Part shown: in pieces, positions 50,620 through 59,757 of the stretch
How positions within the stretch are numbered: position 1 is the first letter of the stretch
Layout: every line of letters begins with the position of its first letter
DNA from: Acidobacteriota bacterium
Lineage (GTDB): Bacteria > Acidobacteriota > Terriglobia > Bryobacterales > Bryobacteraceae
Length of the DNA: 64,000 nt
Assembly (NCBI GenBank): GCA_018268715.1
Contig: JAFDVZ010000016.1
Span: 186,001 to 250,000 of the forward strand
Direction: 5' to 3'
Made by a program: the position numbers and the translations under genes
The notes under the pieces: model-generated
Told to the model about the DNA's origin: nothing
Database searches by the model: none
The model's input: the letters and a program-made list of their open reading frames with translations, nothing else

Positions 50620-51894
50620 ATGAAAAAAACGTTGGTCTGTTTCCTTGCCGCAACCGTGATGGCGCCGGCTGCGACGGTCGCGCTGAAGTGCGGCGGCCTG
50701 TTGGATGTGCGCTCGGGACGCGTGGAGAAGAACGTCGTCGTGCTGACGTCCGGGGGGAAGGTCACGCAAGCGGGCGCCGCCGCGGCCATTCCCGCAGACG
50801 CCACGGTGATCGACCTGTCGGGCGAGACGTGCATGCCCGGCCTGATCGACGTGCATGACCATCTGACGAGCGATCCGCAGGACGCCGGCTACAAGCATCT
50901 GGGGGTTTCGACGCCGCGCAGCACCGTCAAGGGTGTGAAGAACGCGCGAACGACGCTGCGGGCGGGCTTCACCACGGTCCGCAACGTGGGCGCCGACGGG
51001 TATTCGGACGTCGCCCTGCGCGATGGGATCAACGATGGCGATGTTGAGGGTCCGCGGTTGATCGTGTCCGGGCCGGCGTTGGGGATCACCGGCGGGCACT
51101 GCGATGAGACGATGCTCGCGCCGGAGTTTCACTTCACCGCGGCGGGCGTGGCGGATGGGCCGTGGGCGGTGCGCGCCAAGGTCCGCGAAGTGGTGAAGTA
51201 CGGCGCCGACGTGATCAAGGTGTGCGCCTCGGGCGGAGTCCTTTCGAAGGGCGACCAGCCCGGCACGCCGCAGTACACGGTGGAGGAGTTGAAGGCCATC
51301 GTCGAGGAGGCCCACAAGTTGGGGCGCAAGGTGGCCGCGCACGCCCACGGCACGCAGTCCATCAAGGACGCCATCAACGCCGGTATCGACTCCGTCGAAC
51401 ACTGCAGCCTGATTGACGCCGAGGGCATCGCGCTCGCCAAACAACACGGTACATTTCTGGTTTTCGACATTTACAACGACGACTTCATCCTGAAGGAAGG
51501 TCCCAAGGCGGGCATGTTGCCTGAGTCGATCGAAAAGGAGCGCCAGATCGGCAAACTGCAGCGCGAGAACTTCCGCAAGGCGTTTCTGGCGGGCTCGAAG
51601 ATGGCCTTCGGCACCGACGGCGGCGTCTACCCGCATGGCGACAACTGGAAGCAGTTCGCCACCATGGTGGAGTTCGGCATGAAGCCGGCCGAGGCCATCC
51701 GCACAGCCACCTTGAGCGCCGCGGAACTGCTGGGGATGACGGGGCAACTCGGCTCGGTGGAAGCCGGCTATCTGGCCGACGTGATCGCGGTGGACGGCAA
51801 TCCGCTTGAAAATATCGACAACATGAACAAGGTGCGCTTCGTCATGAAGGGCGGCCAGGTGTACCGCAACGACGGGGGCGGCAAGGGCCGGTAA
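50620..51894 (+). CDS. Exported metal-dependent amidohydrolase (Xaa-Pro dipeptidase-like)
   Basis: 424 residues with a signal peptide (MKKTLVCFLAATVMAPAATV). The amidohydrolase metal site is complete: His pair in MPGLIDVHDHL, the bridging Lys in DVIKVCASGGVLSKG, His residues in VAAHAHGTQSI and SVEHCSLID, and Asp in AFGTDGGVYPHGDN. The end AGYLADVIAVDGNPLENI is typical of the imidazolonepropionase/prolidase-like group, in which exported members hydrolyse short peptides or N-acyl amino acids. Substrate cannot be fixed. It follows the ECF gene and its stop overlaps the cmk start (TAATG), so it may be read with cmk and lysC. Confidence 0.87.
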   Translation: MKKTLVCFLAATVMAPAATVALKCGGLLDVRSGRVEKNVVVLTSGGKVTQAGAAAAIPADATVIDLSGETCMPGLIDVHDHLTSDPQDAGYKHLGVSTPRSTVKGVKNARTTLRAGFTTVRNVGADGYSDVALRDGINDGDVEGPRLIVSGPALGITGGHCDETMLAPEFHFTAAGVADGPWAVRAKVREVVKYGADVIKVCASGGVLSKGDQPGTPQYTVEELKAIVEEAHKLGRKVAAHAHGTQSIKDAINAGIDSVEHCSLIDAEGIALAKQHGTFLVFDIYNDDFILKEGPKAGMLPESIEKERQIGKLQRENFRKAFLAGSKMAFGTDGGVYPHGDNWKQFATMVEFGMKPAEAIRTATLSAAELLGMTGQLGSVEAGYLADVIAVDGNPLENIDNMNKVRFVMKGGQVYRNDGGGKGR

Positions 51895-52583
51895 TGGCGC
51901 GCTGCGTCGTGGTGGCGATCGATGGCCCGGCGGGAGCGGGCAAGAGCACCATCGCGCGGGCGGTGGCCCGGCGGCTGGGCTACGTCTACATCGACACGGG
52001 CGCGATGTACCGCGCCGTGGCGTTGTGGGCCCTGCGGAACGGCATCGCGCCGGACGATTCGCACAAGCTGGACGAGCTGGCGCGTCACGCGAAAATCGAG
52101 TTTACGGCGGGCGCCTCCACGGTGGTGTTGAACGGCGAGGACGTCACGGCCGCCATCCGCGAGCCGGAGGTGTCCGACGCCGCCTCGAAGGCTTCGGCGC
52201 TGCCCGGCGTGCGTCGCGCCATGGTGGATGCGCAACGCGAAATGGCCACGGGATCGAGCGTCGTCATGGAAGGCCGCGACATCGGGACCGTGGTTTTCCC
52301 GGACGCCGCCGTGAAGATCTTCCTCGACGCGAACCCGGATGTTCGCGCCACGCGCCGAGTGGAGGAGCTTCGCGGCAAGGGAATGGAAGTGGGAGCGGAG
52401 ACGGTCGCCCAGGAGATGGCGGATCGCGACCGGCGCGACCGCACGCGCACCGAAGCGCCGCTGGTGCAGGCTCCGGACGCCATCTATGTGGATACAACCG
52501 GATTGACAATCGAGGAAGTCGAGGAAGCGGTGTTGAAGGTCATCCGCGGCCGCGTTTCCAATGGAAAGGACGTTGTTCGTTGA
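51894..52583 (+). CDS. cmk: Cytidylate kinase
   Basis: 229 residues. Walker A is DGPAGAGKSTIARAVARRLG, followed by the nucleotide-binding YIDTGAMYRAVALWAL and the CMP-binding insertion. VVMEGRDIGTVVFPDAAVKI and FLDANPDVRATRRVEELRGK are standard. RDRRDRTRTEAPLVQAPDA is the LID region. It phosphorylates CMP and dCMP. Its ATG overlaps the amidohydrolase stop, and its own stop overlaps the TTG start of lysC. Confidence 0.97.
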   Translation: MARCVVVAIDGPAGAGKSTIARAVARRLGYVYIDTGAMYRAVALWALRNGIAPDDSHKLDELARHAKIEFTAGASTVVLNGEDVTAAIREPEVSDAASKASALPGVRRAMVDAQREMATGSSVVMEGRDIGTVVFPDAAVKIFLDANPDVRATRRVEELRGKGMEVGAETVAQEMADRDRRDRTRTEAPLVQAPDAIYVDTTGLTIEEVEEAVLKVIRGRVSNGKDVVR

Positions 52584-53992
52584 ATAATCTTCTCGTGATG
52601 AAGTTCGGCGGCACCAGCATGGGGTCGGCCGAACGGATCCGCACCGCCGCCAGGATCGCGGCGGAGCAGCATGCACAGCGCCCGGTTGTGTGCGTCGTGT
52701 CGGCCATGTCGAAGGTCACCGACTTGCTGCTCGATTGCATGCGCCGCGCCGAAGGGGGCTACGAAGCCAACCTGGAGGCCGACATCGTCACGCTTCGCCA
52801 ACGGCACCTTCAGGCCATGGAGGAGCTGTTGCCGGAGCCCGACCGCGAGCCCGTGCGCGCCGAAATCGAGCGGCTGATCAGCGATTTCGAACGCATCGCG
52901 CGAGGCATCCTGATGCTGGGCGTCCGGCCGCCGCGTTCGCTCGACGAAGCCGTCGCCACCGGAGAACGTTTGTCGGCTCTGCTGATGGCGGCCTACCTGA
53001 GGACCCAGGGCATCGCGTCCCGTGACGTCAACGCGGCCGAGGTGGTGGTGACCGACGCGGTGTTCGGCGCCGCCAGCCCGCTGATGGAACAAACCGCGCA
53101 GAAGGCGGAGCAGGTGCTGCGGCCGATGCTTGAGGCCAAGACGCTGCCCGTGGTCACCGGCTTCAACGGCGCCACCACCGACGGCCGTCCCACCACGTTG
53201 GGACGCGGCGGGTCGGACTTCTCGGCGTCGATCCTCGCGGCCGCGCTGAACGCCCAGGAACTGTGGATCTGGACCGACGTGGACGGCATCATGAGCGCCG
53301 ATCCGCGCGTCGTCACCGGCGCCCGCGTGCTGGATGAGGTGACTTACGCCGAAGCGGCGGAACTGGCCTACAACGGCGCGAAGGTGCTGCATCCGCGGAC
53401 GCTCGCGCCGCTGGTGGAGCGCAAGATTCCGGTGTGGAGCAAGAACAGCTTCGCGCTCGACAAACCGGGCACCAAGATCGTTCCGGAGATCCACGACAAG
53501 CTGGGACCGCGGGCGGTGACGTCGATGGCGAAGGTGGCGCTGGTGTCGCTCGAATCCGAGAGCGCGCAGTTGAGCGGCACTCGGCTGATGGCGCGCGCGG
53601 TGGGCGCGCTCGGCCGCTGCAACGCCGAGGTGCTGGCGCTCACTTGCTCGAGTTACCGGCAGAGTTTCTGTTTCCTCATTCGGCAGGACGAGTTAGACAT
53701 GGTGGTGGAGCATCTCGAGGAGGACTTGAACATCGAGTTAGCCCACGGCTATGTCCGGCCGATCGAAGTGGACCTGAACGTCGGCCTGCTGGCGGTGGTC
53801 GGCGAAGGCATGCGCGGCACTCCGGGACTCGCGGGGCGGATCTTCACGGCGATCTCGCGCGACAACATCAACATCATCGCCATCGCCCAGGGCTCCAGCG
53901 AGTTGACGATCGCCGTGGTGGTTCGGCGCGACGGTCTGGAAACCGCGGTGCGCGCTGTGCACCGCGAATGCGGCATGAGCGTCGAAGACTAA
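52580..53992 (+). CDS. lysC: Aspartate kinase
   Basis: 470 residues from a TTG start at 52580, supported by AAAGGA 9 bases upstream and overlap with the cmk stop; GTG 52595 and ATG 52598 lie in frame a few codons on. The kinase domain begins VMKFGGTSMGSAERI and contains VTGFNGATTDGRPTTLGRGG with the nucleotide/aspartate site, TDVDGIMSADPRVVTGARVL, and YNGAKVLHPRTLAPL. Two ACT domains (about 325-470) carry the feedback site for lysine or threonine; which effector applies cannot be told. It feeds lysine, threonine, methionine and diaminopimelate synthesis. Confidence 0.96.
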   Translation: MNNLLVMKFGGTSMGSAERIRTAARIAAEQHAQRPVVCVVSAMSKVTDLLLDCMRRAEGGYEANLEADIVTLRQRHLQAMEELLPEPDREPVRAEIERLISDFERIARGILMLGVRPPRSLDEAVATGERLSALLMAAYLRTQGIASRDVNAAEVVVTDAVFGAASPLMEQTAQKAEQVLRPMLEAKTLPVVTGFNGATTDGRPTTLGRGGSDFSASILAAALNAQELWIWTDVDGIMSADPRVVTGARVLDEVTYAEAAELAYNGAKVLHPRTLAPLVERKIPVWSKNSFALDKPGTKIVPEIHDKLGPRAVTSMAKVALVSLESESAQLSGTRLMARAVGALGRCNAEVLALTCSSYRQSFCFLIRQDELDMVVEHLEEDLNIELAHGYVRPIEVDLNVGLLAVVGEGMRGTPGLAGRIFTAISRDNINIIAIAQGSSELTIAVVVRRDGLETAVRAVHRECGMSVED

Positions 53993-54005
53993 GGCCAGGC
54001 GGGAG

Positions 54006-56102
54006 TTAGAACGCCAGCAGGCGCTCTGACTCCTTGACGATATCCTCCACCTGCGGCAGAATCTCCGCCTCTAACTGCGGATGATAGCCGACCCAGGTGT
54101 CCATGGCGGCCACGCGTCCCACCGGCGCGTCGAGATGCTCGAATAACTCGCTGGCGATGCGGGCGGCGATCTCGGCGCCGTAGCCCCACGACAGGCAATC
54201 CTCGTGCGCGATCAACGCGCGATTGGTCTTGCGCACCGACGTCGCGATGGCTTCCCAATCATACGGGGAGAGCGAACGAAGGTCGATCACCTCCACGGAA
54301 CGCTCCGGATCGCGCGGCTCGATGACCGCCGCCGCCTGTAGCGATTTCTGCACCAGCGCGCCATAGGTGATGATGGTCAGCGAATTCCCGGCCTTGGCGA
54401 TGCGCGCCTTGCCGAACGGTATTGTGTAGTCCGGCCCGGCGTGCGGGGCGCGATTGTAGGGCTCGCGATACAGCCGTTTGTGCTCCAGAAACAGCACCGG
54501 ATCGTCGGAGCGGATCGCGGTGCGCAGCAGTCCGCAGGCGTCCAGCGCGTTCGATGGCATCACCACGCGCAGGCCCGGGATATGCGTGAACGTCACCTCG
54601 CCGCATTGGCTGTGATAGATGGCGCCGCCGTTCAAATATCCGCCGATGGGCACGCGGATCACCGCCGGCGCGGACCACGCGTTGTTGGAGCGCCACCGCA
54701 GGGTGGCCATCTCATCGCGGATCTGCATCATGGCGGGCCAGATGTAGTCGAAGAACTGGATCTCGGCCACCGGTTTCATGCCGCGCGTGGCCATGCCGAT
54801 GGCGCGGCCCAGGATGCTCGCCTCAGCGATCGGCACGTTGAAGCACCGCTTCGAGCCATAGGCGATCTGCAGTCCGGCGGTGGCCTTGAACACGCCGCCC
54901 TTGCCCTTCACCTCGGCCAGGCTTTCCTCGCGGCTGCAATCGGCGACATCCTCGCCGAACACCACCATGTTCGGATTGCGGCGCATCTCCTCGTTCAGCG
55001 TGAGGTTGATCTCGTCCACCATCGTGCGAGGCTCGCCCTCCAGCCGCGGCGCCACGTCGAAGTCGGGCGAACAAGGGTCCACGCGTTCCGAATACAGGTG
55101 CCGGCGCGCCGTTTCGGGAGCCGGCGGCGCGGCCCGCAAGGCGGCCTCCGTGGCGTCGTGGATTTCGCTCTCCACCGATTCCACGATCCGCTGAATCCCG
55201 GCGCGATCCAGGACGCCCGCCGACATTAGATACTCGGGGAATCGCGTCAGCGGGTCGCGCGCCGCTTCGTCGTCGCGCTCGCGGGCGGTCTTGTACAACC
55301 GCTCGTCGTCCGACAAAGAGTGTGAATAGGGACGCGTCGTGCGCGCCCGCACCAGGGCCGGTCCGCGGCCCGCGCGGCAGTACTCGGCGGCGGTGGAGAC
55401 CGCGCTGAACGATGCGACAAAATCCGTTCCGTCTGTCTCGATCACCAGCAGGTCGGGGAACGCCGCCGACAGGCTGGCGATGTTGCCGCCGGCGGTCTGA
55501 AACTCCACCGGCACCGAGATGGCGTAGCCGTTGTCCTCCACCACGTAGATGAGCGGCAGCTTCTCAAGACAGGCCCCGTTCATCGACTCCCAGAACTCGC
55601 CTTCGCTCGTCGCCCCATCGCCCGTGGTGACCACCGTCACCTCGCCGGCCGCCGGATTCTGCAGCTTTGAAGCGTGCGCGCAGCCCATCGCCTGTAGAAA
55701 CTGTGTGCCCGTGCACGACGAACCACTCACGATATGGAGCCGCGCCGAGGACCAATGCGACGGCATCTGCCGCCCGCCCGAGGCCGGATCCGACGCCGCC
55801 CCTACGCTGCCGAGCAGAATCTCCGCGGCCGTTACGCCCGCCGCCAGCGCCATCGCCCGATCGCGGTAATACGGGTAAAACCAATCGTGGCCGGGCCGTA
55901 AGGCAAAGCCCACGGCGGCGCTGATCGCCTCATGTCCGGCGCCGCTGATTTGGAAGAAGATGCGATTTTGGCGTTTGAGAAGGATCTCGCGGTCGTCAAG
56001 ACGCCTCGAAGTCCGCATCACCCGGAAAGCCTGCGTGAGCAGCGCTCGATCCAGATTTGCCGATCGAAGCCCAGGTTCGGTCGACGATGTAGTGGTTGCC
56101 AT
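54006..56102 (-). CDS. 2-oxoacid dehydrogenase E1, alpha-beta fusion
   Basis: 698 residues, equal to an alpha chain plus a beta chain. Residues about 20-340 are E1-alpha with the thiamine diphosphate motif [15 protein letters not shown] (161-175). Residues about 360-698 are E1-beta: [20 protein letters not shown], then FGEDVADCS, later [20 protein letters not shown] and the end [15 protein letters not shown]. Fused chains are known among branched-chain 2-oxoacid and acetoin-type dehydrogenases. Neither E2 nor E3 is adjacent, so the complex partners lie elsewhere. It lies 35 bp after the end of the DedA-rhodanese gene in the same direction and is convergent with lysC. Confidence 0.9.
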   Translation of the reverse strand: MATTTSSTEPGLRSANLDRALLTQAFRVMRTSRRLDDREILLKRQNRIFFQISGAGHEAISAAVGFALRPGHDWFYPYYRDRAMALAAGVTAAEILLGSVGAASDPASGGRQMPSHWSSARLHIVSGSSCTGTQFLQAMGCAHASKLQNPAAGEVTVVTTGDGATSEGEFWESMNGACLEKLPLIYVVEDNGYAISVPVEFQTAGGNIASLSAAFPDLLVIETDGTDFVASFSAVSTAAEYCRAGRGPALVRARTTRPYSHSLSDDERLYKTARERDDEAARDPLTRFPEYLMSAGVLDRAGIQRIVESVESEIHDATEAALRAAPPAPETARRHLYSERVDPCSPDFDVAPRLEGEPRTMVDEINLTLNEEMRRNPNMVVFGEDVADCSREESLAEVKGKGGVFKATAGLQIAYGSKRCFNVPIAEASILGRAIGMATRGMKPVAEIQFFDYIWPAMMQIRDEMATLRWRSNNAWSAPAVIRVPIGGYLNGGAIYHSQCGEVTFTHIPGLRVVMPSNALDACGLLRTAIRSDDPVLFLEHKRLYREPYNRAPHAGPDYTIPFGKARIAKAGNSLTIITYGALVQKSLQAAAVIEPRDPERSVEVIDLRSLSPYDWEAIATSVRKTNRALIAHEDCLSWGYGAEIAARIASELFEHLDAPVGRVAAMDTWVGYHPQLEAEILPQVEDIVKESERLLAF

Positions 56103-56137
56103 CCAGTTTCACTGTTCAGTTTAGCGGAGTTTCTAAA

Positions 56138-57094
56138 CTACCCGCCTACGCGCTCGACCGGCAGGTAGTCGTCGAGCGGAAAGCCGCGCTCCACCCACGC
56201 GTCGAATCCGCCCTCCAGCGGACGTACGCGTTCAATCCCCAACCGCTTTAACGTGAGCGCCACACGGGCGCTGGTGGCTTCGTTTGGTCAAGAACAGTAC
56301 AGGATCACGTCGCGACCCTGCGGGACCACGGGCGGCGCCGTATCCAACTGCGTCAGGTCGTACCAGGCCGCGCCCGGCAGCAACTTGCCGGACCGATCGA
56401 TTTCGGCGCGGTGGCGCAGGTCGAGGATCGAAAAGTCGTGGCCCTCCCGCAGCCGGATGTTCAACTCGTCGGCGGAAATGCGAGCCACCCGCAGGGACCG
56501 TATGAACCGCTCCCGCTGCACAAACCTGAAGCCGATATAGGCCACCAGCGCCAGCGCCAGCACCAGTCCCGCGCGGCTCCCGATCGCCATCATCCGCTCG
56601 CCGATCGCCTCGATCTGCTGGCGGAAGATGGCGCCAACGGCCATGAACGCGCCCGCCCAGGCGAGCGACCCGGCCGAATCGGCAAGCAGGAACCGCCAGT
56701 ACGGCATGCGCACCACTCCCGACATCGGCGGGGCGGCGGTGCTCAGGCCCGGCACGAACTTCGCCACCACCAGCGACCAGCCGCCCAGTTTCGAGAAGGA
56801 CCGCTTGGTGTTGCTGACGCAGGAATCGGGCTCGAGCGAGATCGCGCACAGCAGTCGCAGCACCGACGTTCCGCGTTGGCGTCCCAGCGCGTACCACAGG
56901 GAATCGCTCAGCAGGCACGCGGCCAGCGCCACCAGCAGCGCAGGAATCGCGGGCAGATGGCCCAACCCGACCAGGGCGCCGATTCCCAATAGCACGGGCG
57001 TGGCGGGAATCGGCGCGCCGGCCTGCTCGGCCAGCACGACTCCAAACAGAACGGCGTATCCGTGTTCGAGCAGGAATGGCAGGAAATTTCGCAT
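56138..57094 (-). CDS. DedA-rhodanese fusion with an in-frame TGA, candidate selenoprotein
   Basis: Read through the TGA at codon 269 (56288-56290), this is a 318-residue protein. Residues 1-190 are a DedA-type membrane domain (FGVVLAEQAGAPIPATPVLL, AKFVPGLSTAAPPMSGVVRM). Residues about 205-318 are a rhodanese domain with SILDLRHRAEIDRSGKLLPG and the active loop DVILYCS-TGA-PNEATSAR. Family members known to me have Cys where the TGA stands (CSCPNEA). After the TGA the frame stays intact for 49 codons, with LKRLGIERVRPLEGGFDAW and a natural end, then TAG. A 6-bp hairpin begins 15 bases after the TGA. Either selenocysteine is inserted, or the gene has a nonsense mutation and yields a protein cut in its active loop. 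It lies between the YceI and E1 genes. Confidence 0.85.
56256..56272 (-). promoter_or_regulatory. SECIS-like hairpin after the in-frame TGA
   Basis: In the mRNA, AGCGCC-CGUGU-GGCGCU forms a perfect 6-bp stem with a 5-base loop. The stem starts 15 bases after the UGA and the loop starts 21 bases after it. Known bacterial SECIS elements have the apical loop roughly 16-37 bases after the UGA, a short loop and a G among its first bases; this one has G at loop position 2. In such GC-rich DNA hairpins also arise by chance, so on its own this is moderate evidence. Confidence 0.5.
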
Positions 57095-57120
57095 TCGGAA
57101 GCAGCCCAGGAACCGGCCGC

Positions 57121-57732
57121 TCAGTTGGTGGGCTTTGACGCCGCGGCGGCCTTCTTCACCAATTCTACGTCGAGCGAGATCTCCACTTCCTCACCCACCG
57201 CGACGCCGCCGGTTTCCAGCGCCTGGTTCCAGGCAAGCCCGAAGTCCTTGCGGTTGATTTTGGTGGTGGCCGACGCGCCCATGCGGACATTGCCCCACGG
57301 ATCCTTCACATCGGGGGTGGTCTCCACCGCCAGAACCACCTGCCGCGTGACGCCGTGCATCGTCAGGTCGCCCGTTGCGTTGAACTTGTTCGCGCCGGTT
57401 TTGACCACCGACTTCGACTTGAACGACATGGTCGGATACTTCGCCGTGTCGAAGAAATCGGGGCTCTTCAGGTGCGCGTCCCGCTTCGGCTCAGCGGTGT
57501 TGATGGTGTTGACGTCGATCACCGCTTCGATCTTGGCGGCGGCCGGTTTGGCGGCGTCGAATTCAATCGAGCCCTTGATGCCGCTGAAGTCGCCTCGAAC
57601 GTTCGAGATCATCAGATGACGCACCTTGAACGAAGCGCGGGAGTGGGAGGCGTCGATGTCGTAAGTGGCGGCGCCGGCGAGGGAAGCAAAAGCCAGGGCT
57701 GCGGTGGCGGCGAATGCCAGTGTGTTTTTCAT
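57121..57732 (-). CDS. Periplasmic YceI-family lipocalin-like protein
   Basis: 203 residues from the ATG at 57732, giving the signal peptide MKNTLAFAATAALAFASLAG. The YceI barrel is plain: ATYDIDASHSRASFKVRHLM, then VRGDFSGIKGSIEFD, then HLKSPDFFDTAKYPTMSFKS and GDLTMHGVTRQVVLAVE. Family members bind polyisoprenoid lipids in the periplasm. It lies 26 bp before the DedA-rhodanese start and is probably the first gene of a run into E1. A link between lipid binding and a DedA-type lipid transporter is attractive but only by position. Confidence 0.92.
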   Translation of the reverse strand: MKNTLAFAATAALAFASLAGAATYDIDASHSRASFKVRHLMISNVRGDFSGIKGSIEFDAAKPAAAKIEAVIDVNTINTAEPKRDAHLKSPDFFDTAKYPTMSFKSKSVVKTGANKFNATGDLTMHGVTRQVVLAVETTPDVKDPWGNVRMGASATTKINRKDFGLAWNQALETGGVAVGEEVEISLDVELVKKAAAASKPTN

Positions 57733-57855
57733 GATAGTGATTCTTGTAACGATAGTCGTTGAAACGTATTCTGGGTCGCAGGACCCTCCGCCCGAAAGCG
57801 GTTGCACGTGCTTGGATGACGGTGCGCCGTCGAAGGGTTCCGAAAATTTGCGAAA

Positions 57856-58719
57856 TCAAACCACGGGCGCCGGCAGCATTCGGGCGGTATTCGCCGCGGG
57901 GGGCTCGGTGACAGATCCCGAGGCTTCGGCCCGTTCAACGCCTTTGGCCGTAATCGACACTTTGCCGTTATCGGCGCGCACGATCCAGGCGTTCTCCCTC
58001 AGGAACCACAGCGCGAACTCCAGGTGTTCCTTGGGACATCCCAGCAACAGCTCGAGTTCCTGCAGCGACATTCCAGGATCGCGCGGCTCGGTCATGCGAC
58101 GCAGGTAGAGCAGCGACAGGATGCCCTGACGCTTCCGGCGCTCGCCCTCCACGCCCTTGGCCGCCTCGGCGTTCTCGAAGATCTTCCAGCGGGCTTTCTG
58201 CCGGTGCGCATGCCGGGCGTCGTAGGCGGCCCGCTTCTCCGGATTCGACAGAACGTCGTGCGCCTCCACCAGCACCTTGAACCACTCGGCGTCGCCGGTC
58301 TCCTTGTTGTCGGGGTGGAAGCGCTGCGCAAGCAGCCGGAACACTCGGTTCACCGTTTCCGTATCGGCGTTCGGGCTGAGTTGCAGGACCTCGTAAAAGT
58401 CCAGTTCGTCGGGGTTGTCCGCCGCCCGCGCGCTCTTGGCGCCGGTCTGCATCAACCCACAGCGGTACACGCCATTCACGCCCGGCCGGACCCATCGCAC
58501 CTCGCCCGTGAAGTCGAGCGGTTTTAGTTGGATCCCCGTGGCGAGCGATCCGGTGACGCGCACCACGTCACCCACCTTGAGCGCGCGTCGGATCTCAATT
58601 CCCAATCCGCCCTCGCTCGAGTCGAGCAATCGAGCGGTGAACCGGTCCTGTCCAAACGTGACGGTAATCTCTGTCTGCGTTTGAAAGCTTGGCCGACGTG
58701 GATTCCTGCGCCTCTCCAT
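57856..58719 (-). CDS. PilZ-DnaJ domain fusion protein
   Basis: About 287 residues from the ATG at 58719. Residues 1-95 are a PilZ domain with both c-di-GMP binding motifs, RRRNPRR at the N-terminus and DSSEGGLG (33-40). Residues about 107-170 are a J domain (FYEVLQLSPNADTETVNRVF, then HPDN at 135-138, NPEKRAAYD), which would stimulate an Hsp70. The C-terminal part (about 195-270; LSLLYLRRMTEPRDPGMSLQ, LEFALWFLRENAWI) looks like a winged helix. Such a protein could bring DnaK to a target in response to the second messenger. It is divergent from the PIG-L gene, 93 bp between starts. Confidence 0.85.
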   Translation of the reverse strand: MERRRNPRRPSFQTQTEITVTFGQDRFTARLLDSSEGGLGIEIRRALKVGDVVRVTGSLATGIQLKPLDFTGEVRWVRPGVNGVYRCGLMQTGAKSARAADNPDELDFYEVLQLSPNADTETVNRVFRLLAQRFHPDNKETGDAEWFKVLVEAHDVLSNPEKRAAYDARHAHRQKARWKIFENAEAAKGVEGERRKRQGILSLLYLRRMTEPRDPGMSLQELELLLGCPKEHLEFALWFLRENAWIVRADNGKVSITAKGVERAEASGSVTEPPAANTARMLPAPVV

Positions 58720-58812
58720 TAACGTACCGCCTGGGCGAACGACATCTACACCTCCATATCGGCCCAGGGTGTGGGTGTTTGAGGCGCCCATATGGAATAT
58801 CATCAATGGGTT

Positions 58813-59757
58813 ATGACCAGGCGTTCATTTTGTGGCGCCGCCGCTATCCTCCAGGCGGCGCGCGCGGGGCAGTCCGGCGCCGGGCGCGACTTCACCGCCC
58901 ACGGCGACCTCGTGATCGAACGCGCCGCCGCCGGCCGTCCCCATGAAGGCAAGGTGCTCGCCGCCATCCAGCCCCACGCCGACGACATCCCGCTATTCGC
59001 CGCCGGAACCGTGGCCAAACTGCTCAACGAAGGCTACTCCGGCCATCTGATCCGCGTCACCAACGACGATTCCGCCGGACCCGGCACGGTGGCCGACACC
59101 GTCATGGCGAACGAAAAGGATAACGACGGGGTGGCCCGGGCCCTCGGCCTCAAAAGCGTCTTCAACCTGAACTATCCGAACCACAACATGGATGGCACGT
59201 CGAAGCCCGAACTCCGCGCCCGCCTGATCTTCATCTTCCGGCTGCTCAAGGTGGACACGGTCATCACCTACGACCCCTGGGGCCGCTACGAGGAGAATCC
59301 CGACCACTACGTCACCTCGGCCTCGGTCGAGGCGGCGGCCTGGATGGCGGGTGGTTCCAAGGACTACCCGGAGCACTTCGCCGCCGGCGTCAAGCCCCAC
59401 TCCGTCCGCGAGAAATACTACTTCGCCCGTTTCGACCAGCGCGTGAACCGTGTGGTGGACATCTCCTCCACGCTCGAAAAGAAGATCGACGCGAACCTGG
59501 TGAACATCGCGCAAGGCCCCGCCGGCGTCACCGGCTCGAAGCTCCGCCGCTCGCTCGCGGAGCAGGGAAAGCGTCTGCCCATCCTCGGCGACGACGACGC
59601 GACGGCCAACCGCAACTACATCCGCGAATTCGTGCTGAAGCGCGACGCTGAAACCGGCCGCCGATACGGTCTTGAGTGGGCGGAGCAGTTCCACCACATC
59701 GGCCCCGACGCCGACCCTGTCGCCGACTACGTGAAGAAGAATGCCGTCGCCCGTTAA
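58813..59757 (+). CDS. Exported PIG-L family deacetylase
   Basis: About 314 residues from the ATG at 58813, giving MTRRSFCGAAAILQAARA, a leader with a twin-arginine flavour. The zinc site is AAIQPHADDIPLFAAGT with a downstream HY (NPDHYVTSASVEAA), the usual PIG-L/LmbE arrangement. The family removes N-acetyl groups from GlcNAc-containing glycans or conjugates. The last 4 bases overlap the end of the convergent HpnI-like gene. A hopanoid glycan substrate would fit that neighbour, but export and the opposite orientation argue against a simple pathway link. Confidence 0.82.
   Translation: MTRRSFCGAAAILQAARAGQSGAGRDFTAHGDLVIERAAAGRPHEGKVLAAIQPHADDIPLFAAGTVAKLLNEGYSGHLIRVTNDDSAGPGTVADTVMANEKDNDGVARALGLKSVFNLNYPNHNMDGTSKPELRARLIFIFRLLKVDTVITYDPWGRYEENPDHYVTSASVEAAAWMAGGSKDYPEHFAAGVKPHSVREKYYFARFDQRVNRVVDISSTLEKKIDANLVNIAQGPAGVTGSKLRRSLAEQGKRLPILGDDDATANRNYIREFVLKRDAETGRRYGLEWAEQFHHIGPDADPVADYVKKNAVAR

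Noticed and set aside
56138-57094. Two separate genes, a DedA protein and an independent rhodanese fragment
   Set aside because: The sequence after the TGA has no start codon with a ribosome site and continues the same frame in the middle of the rhodanese active loop.
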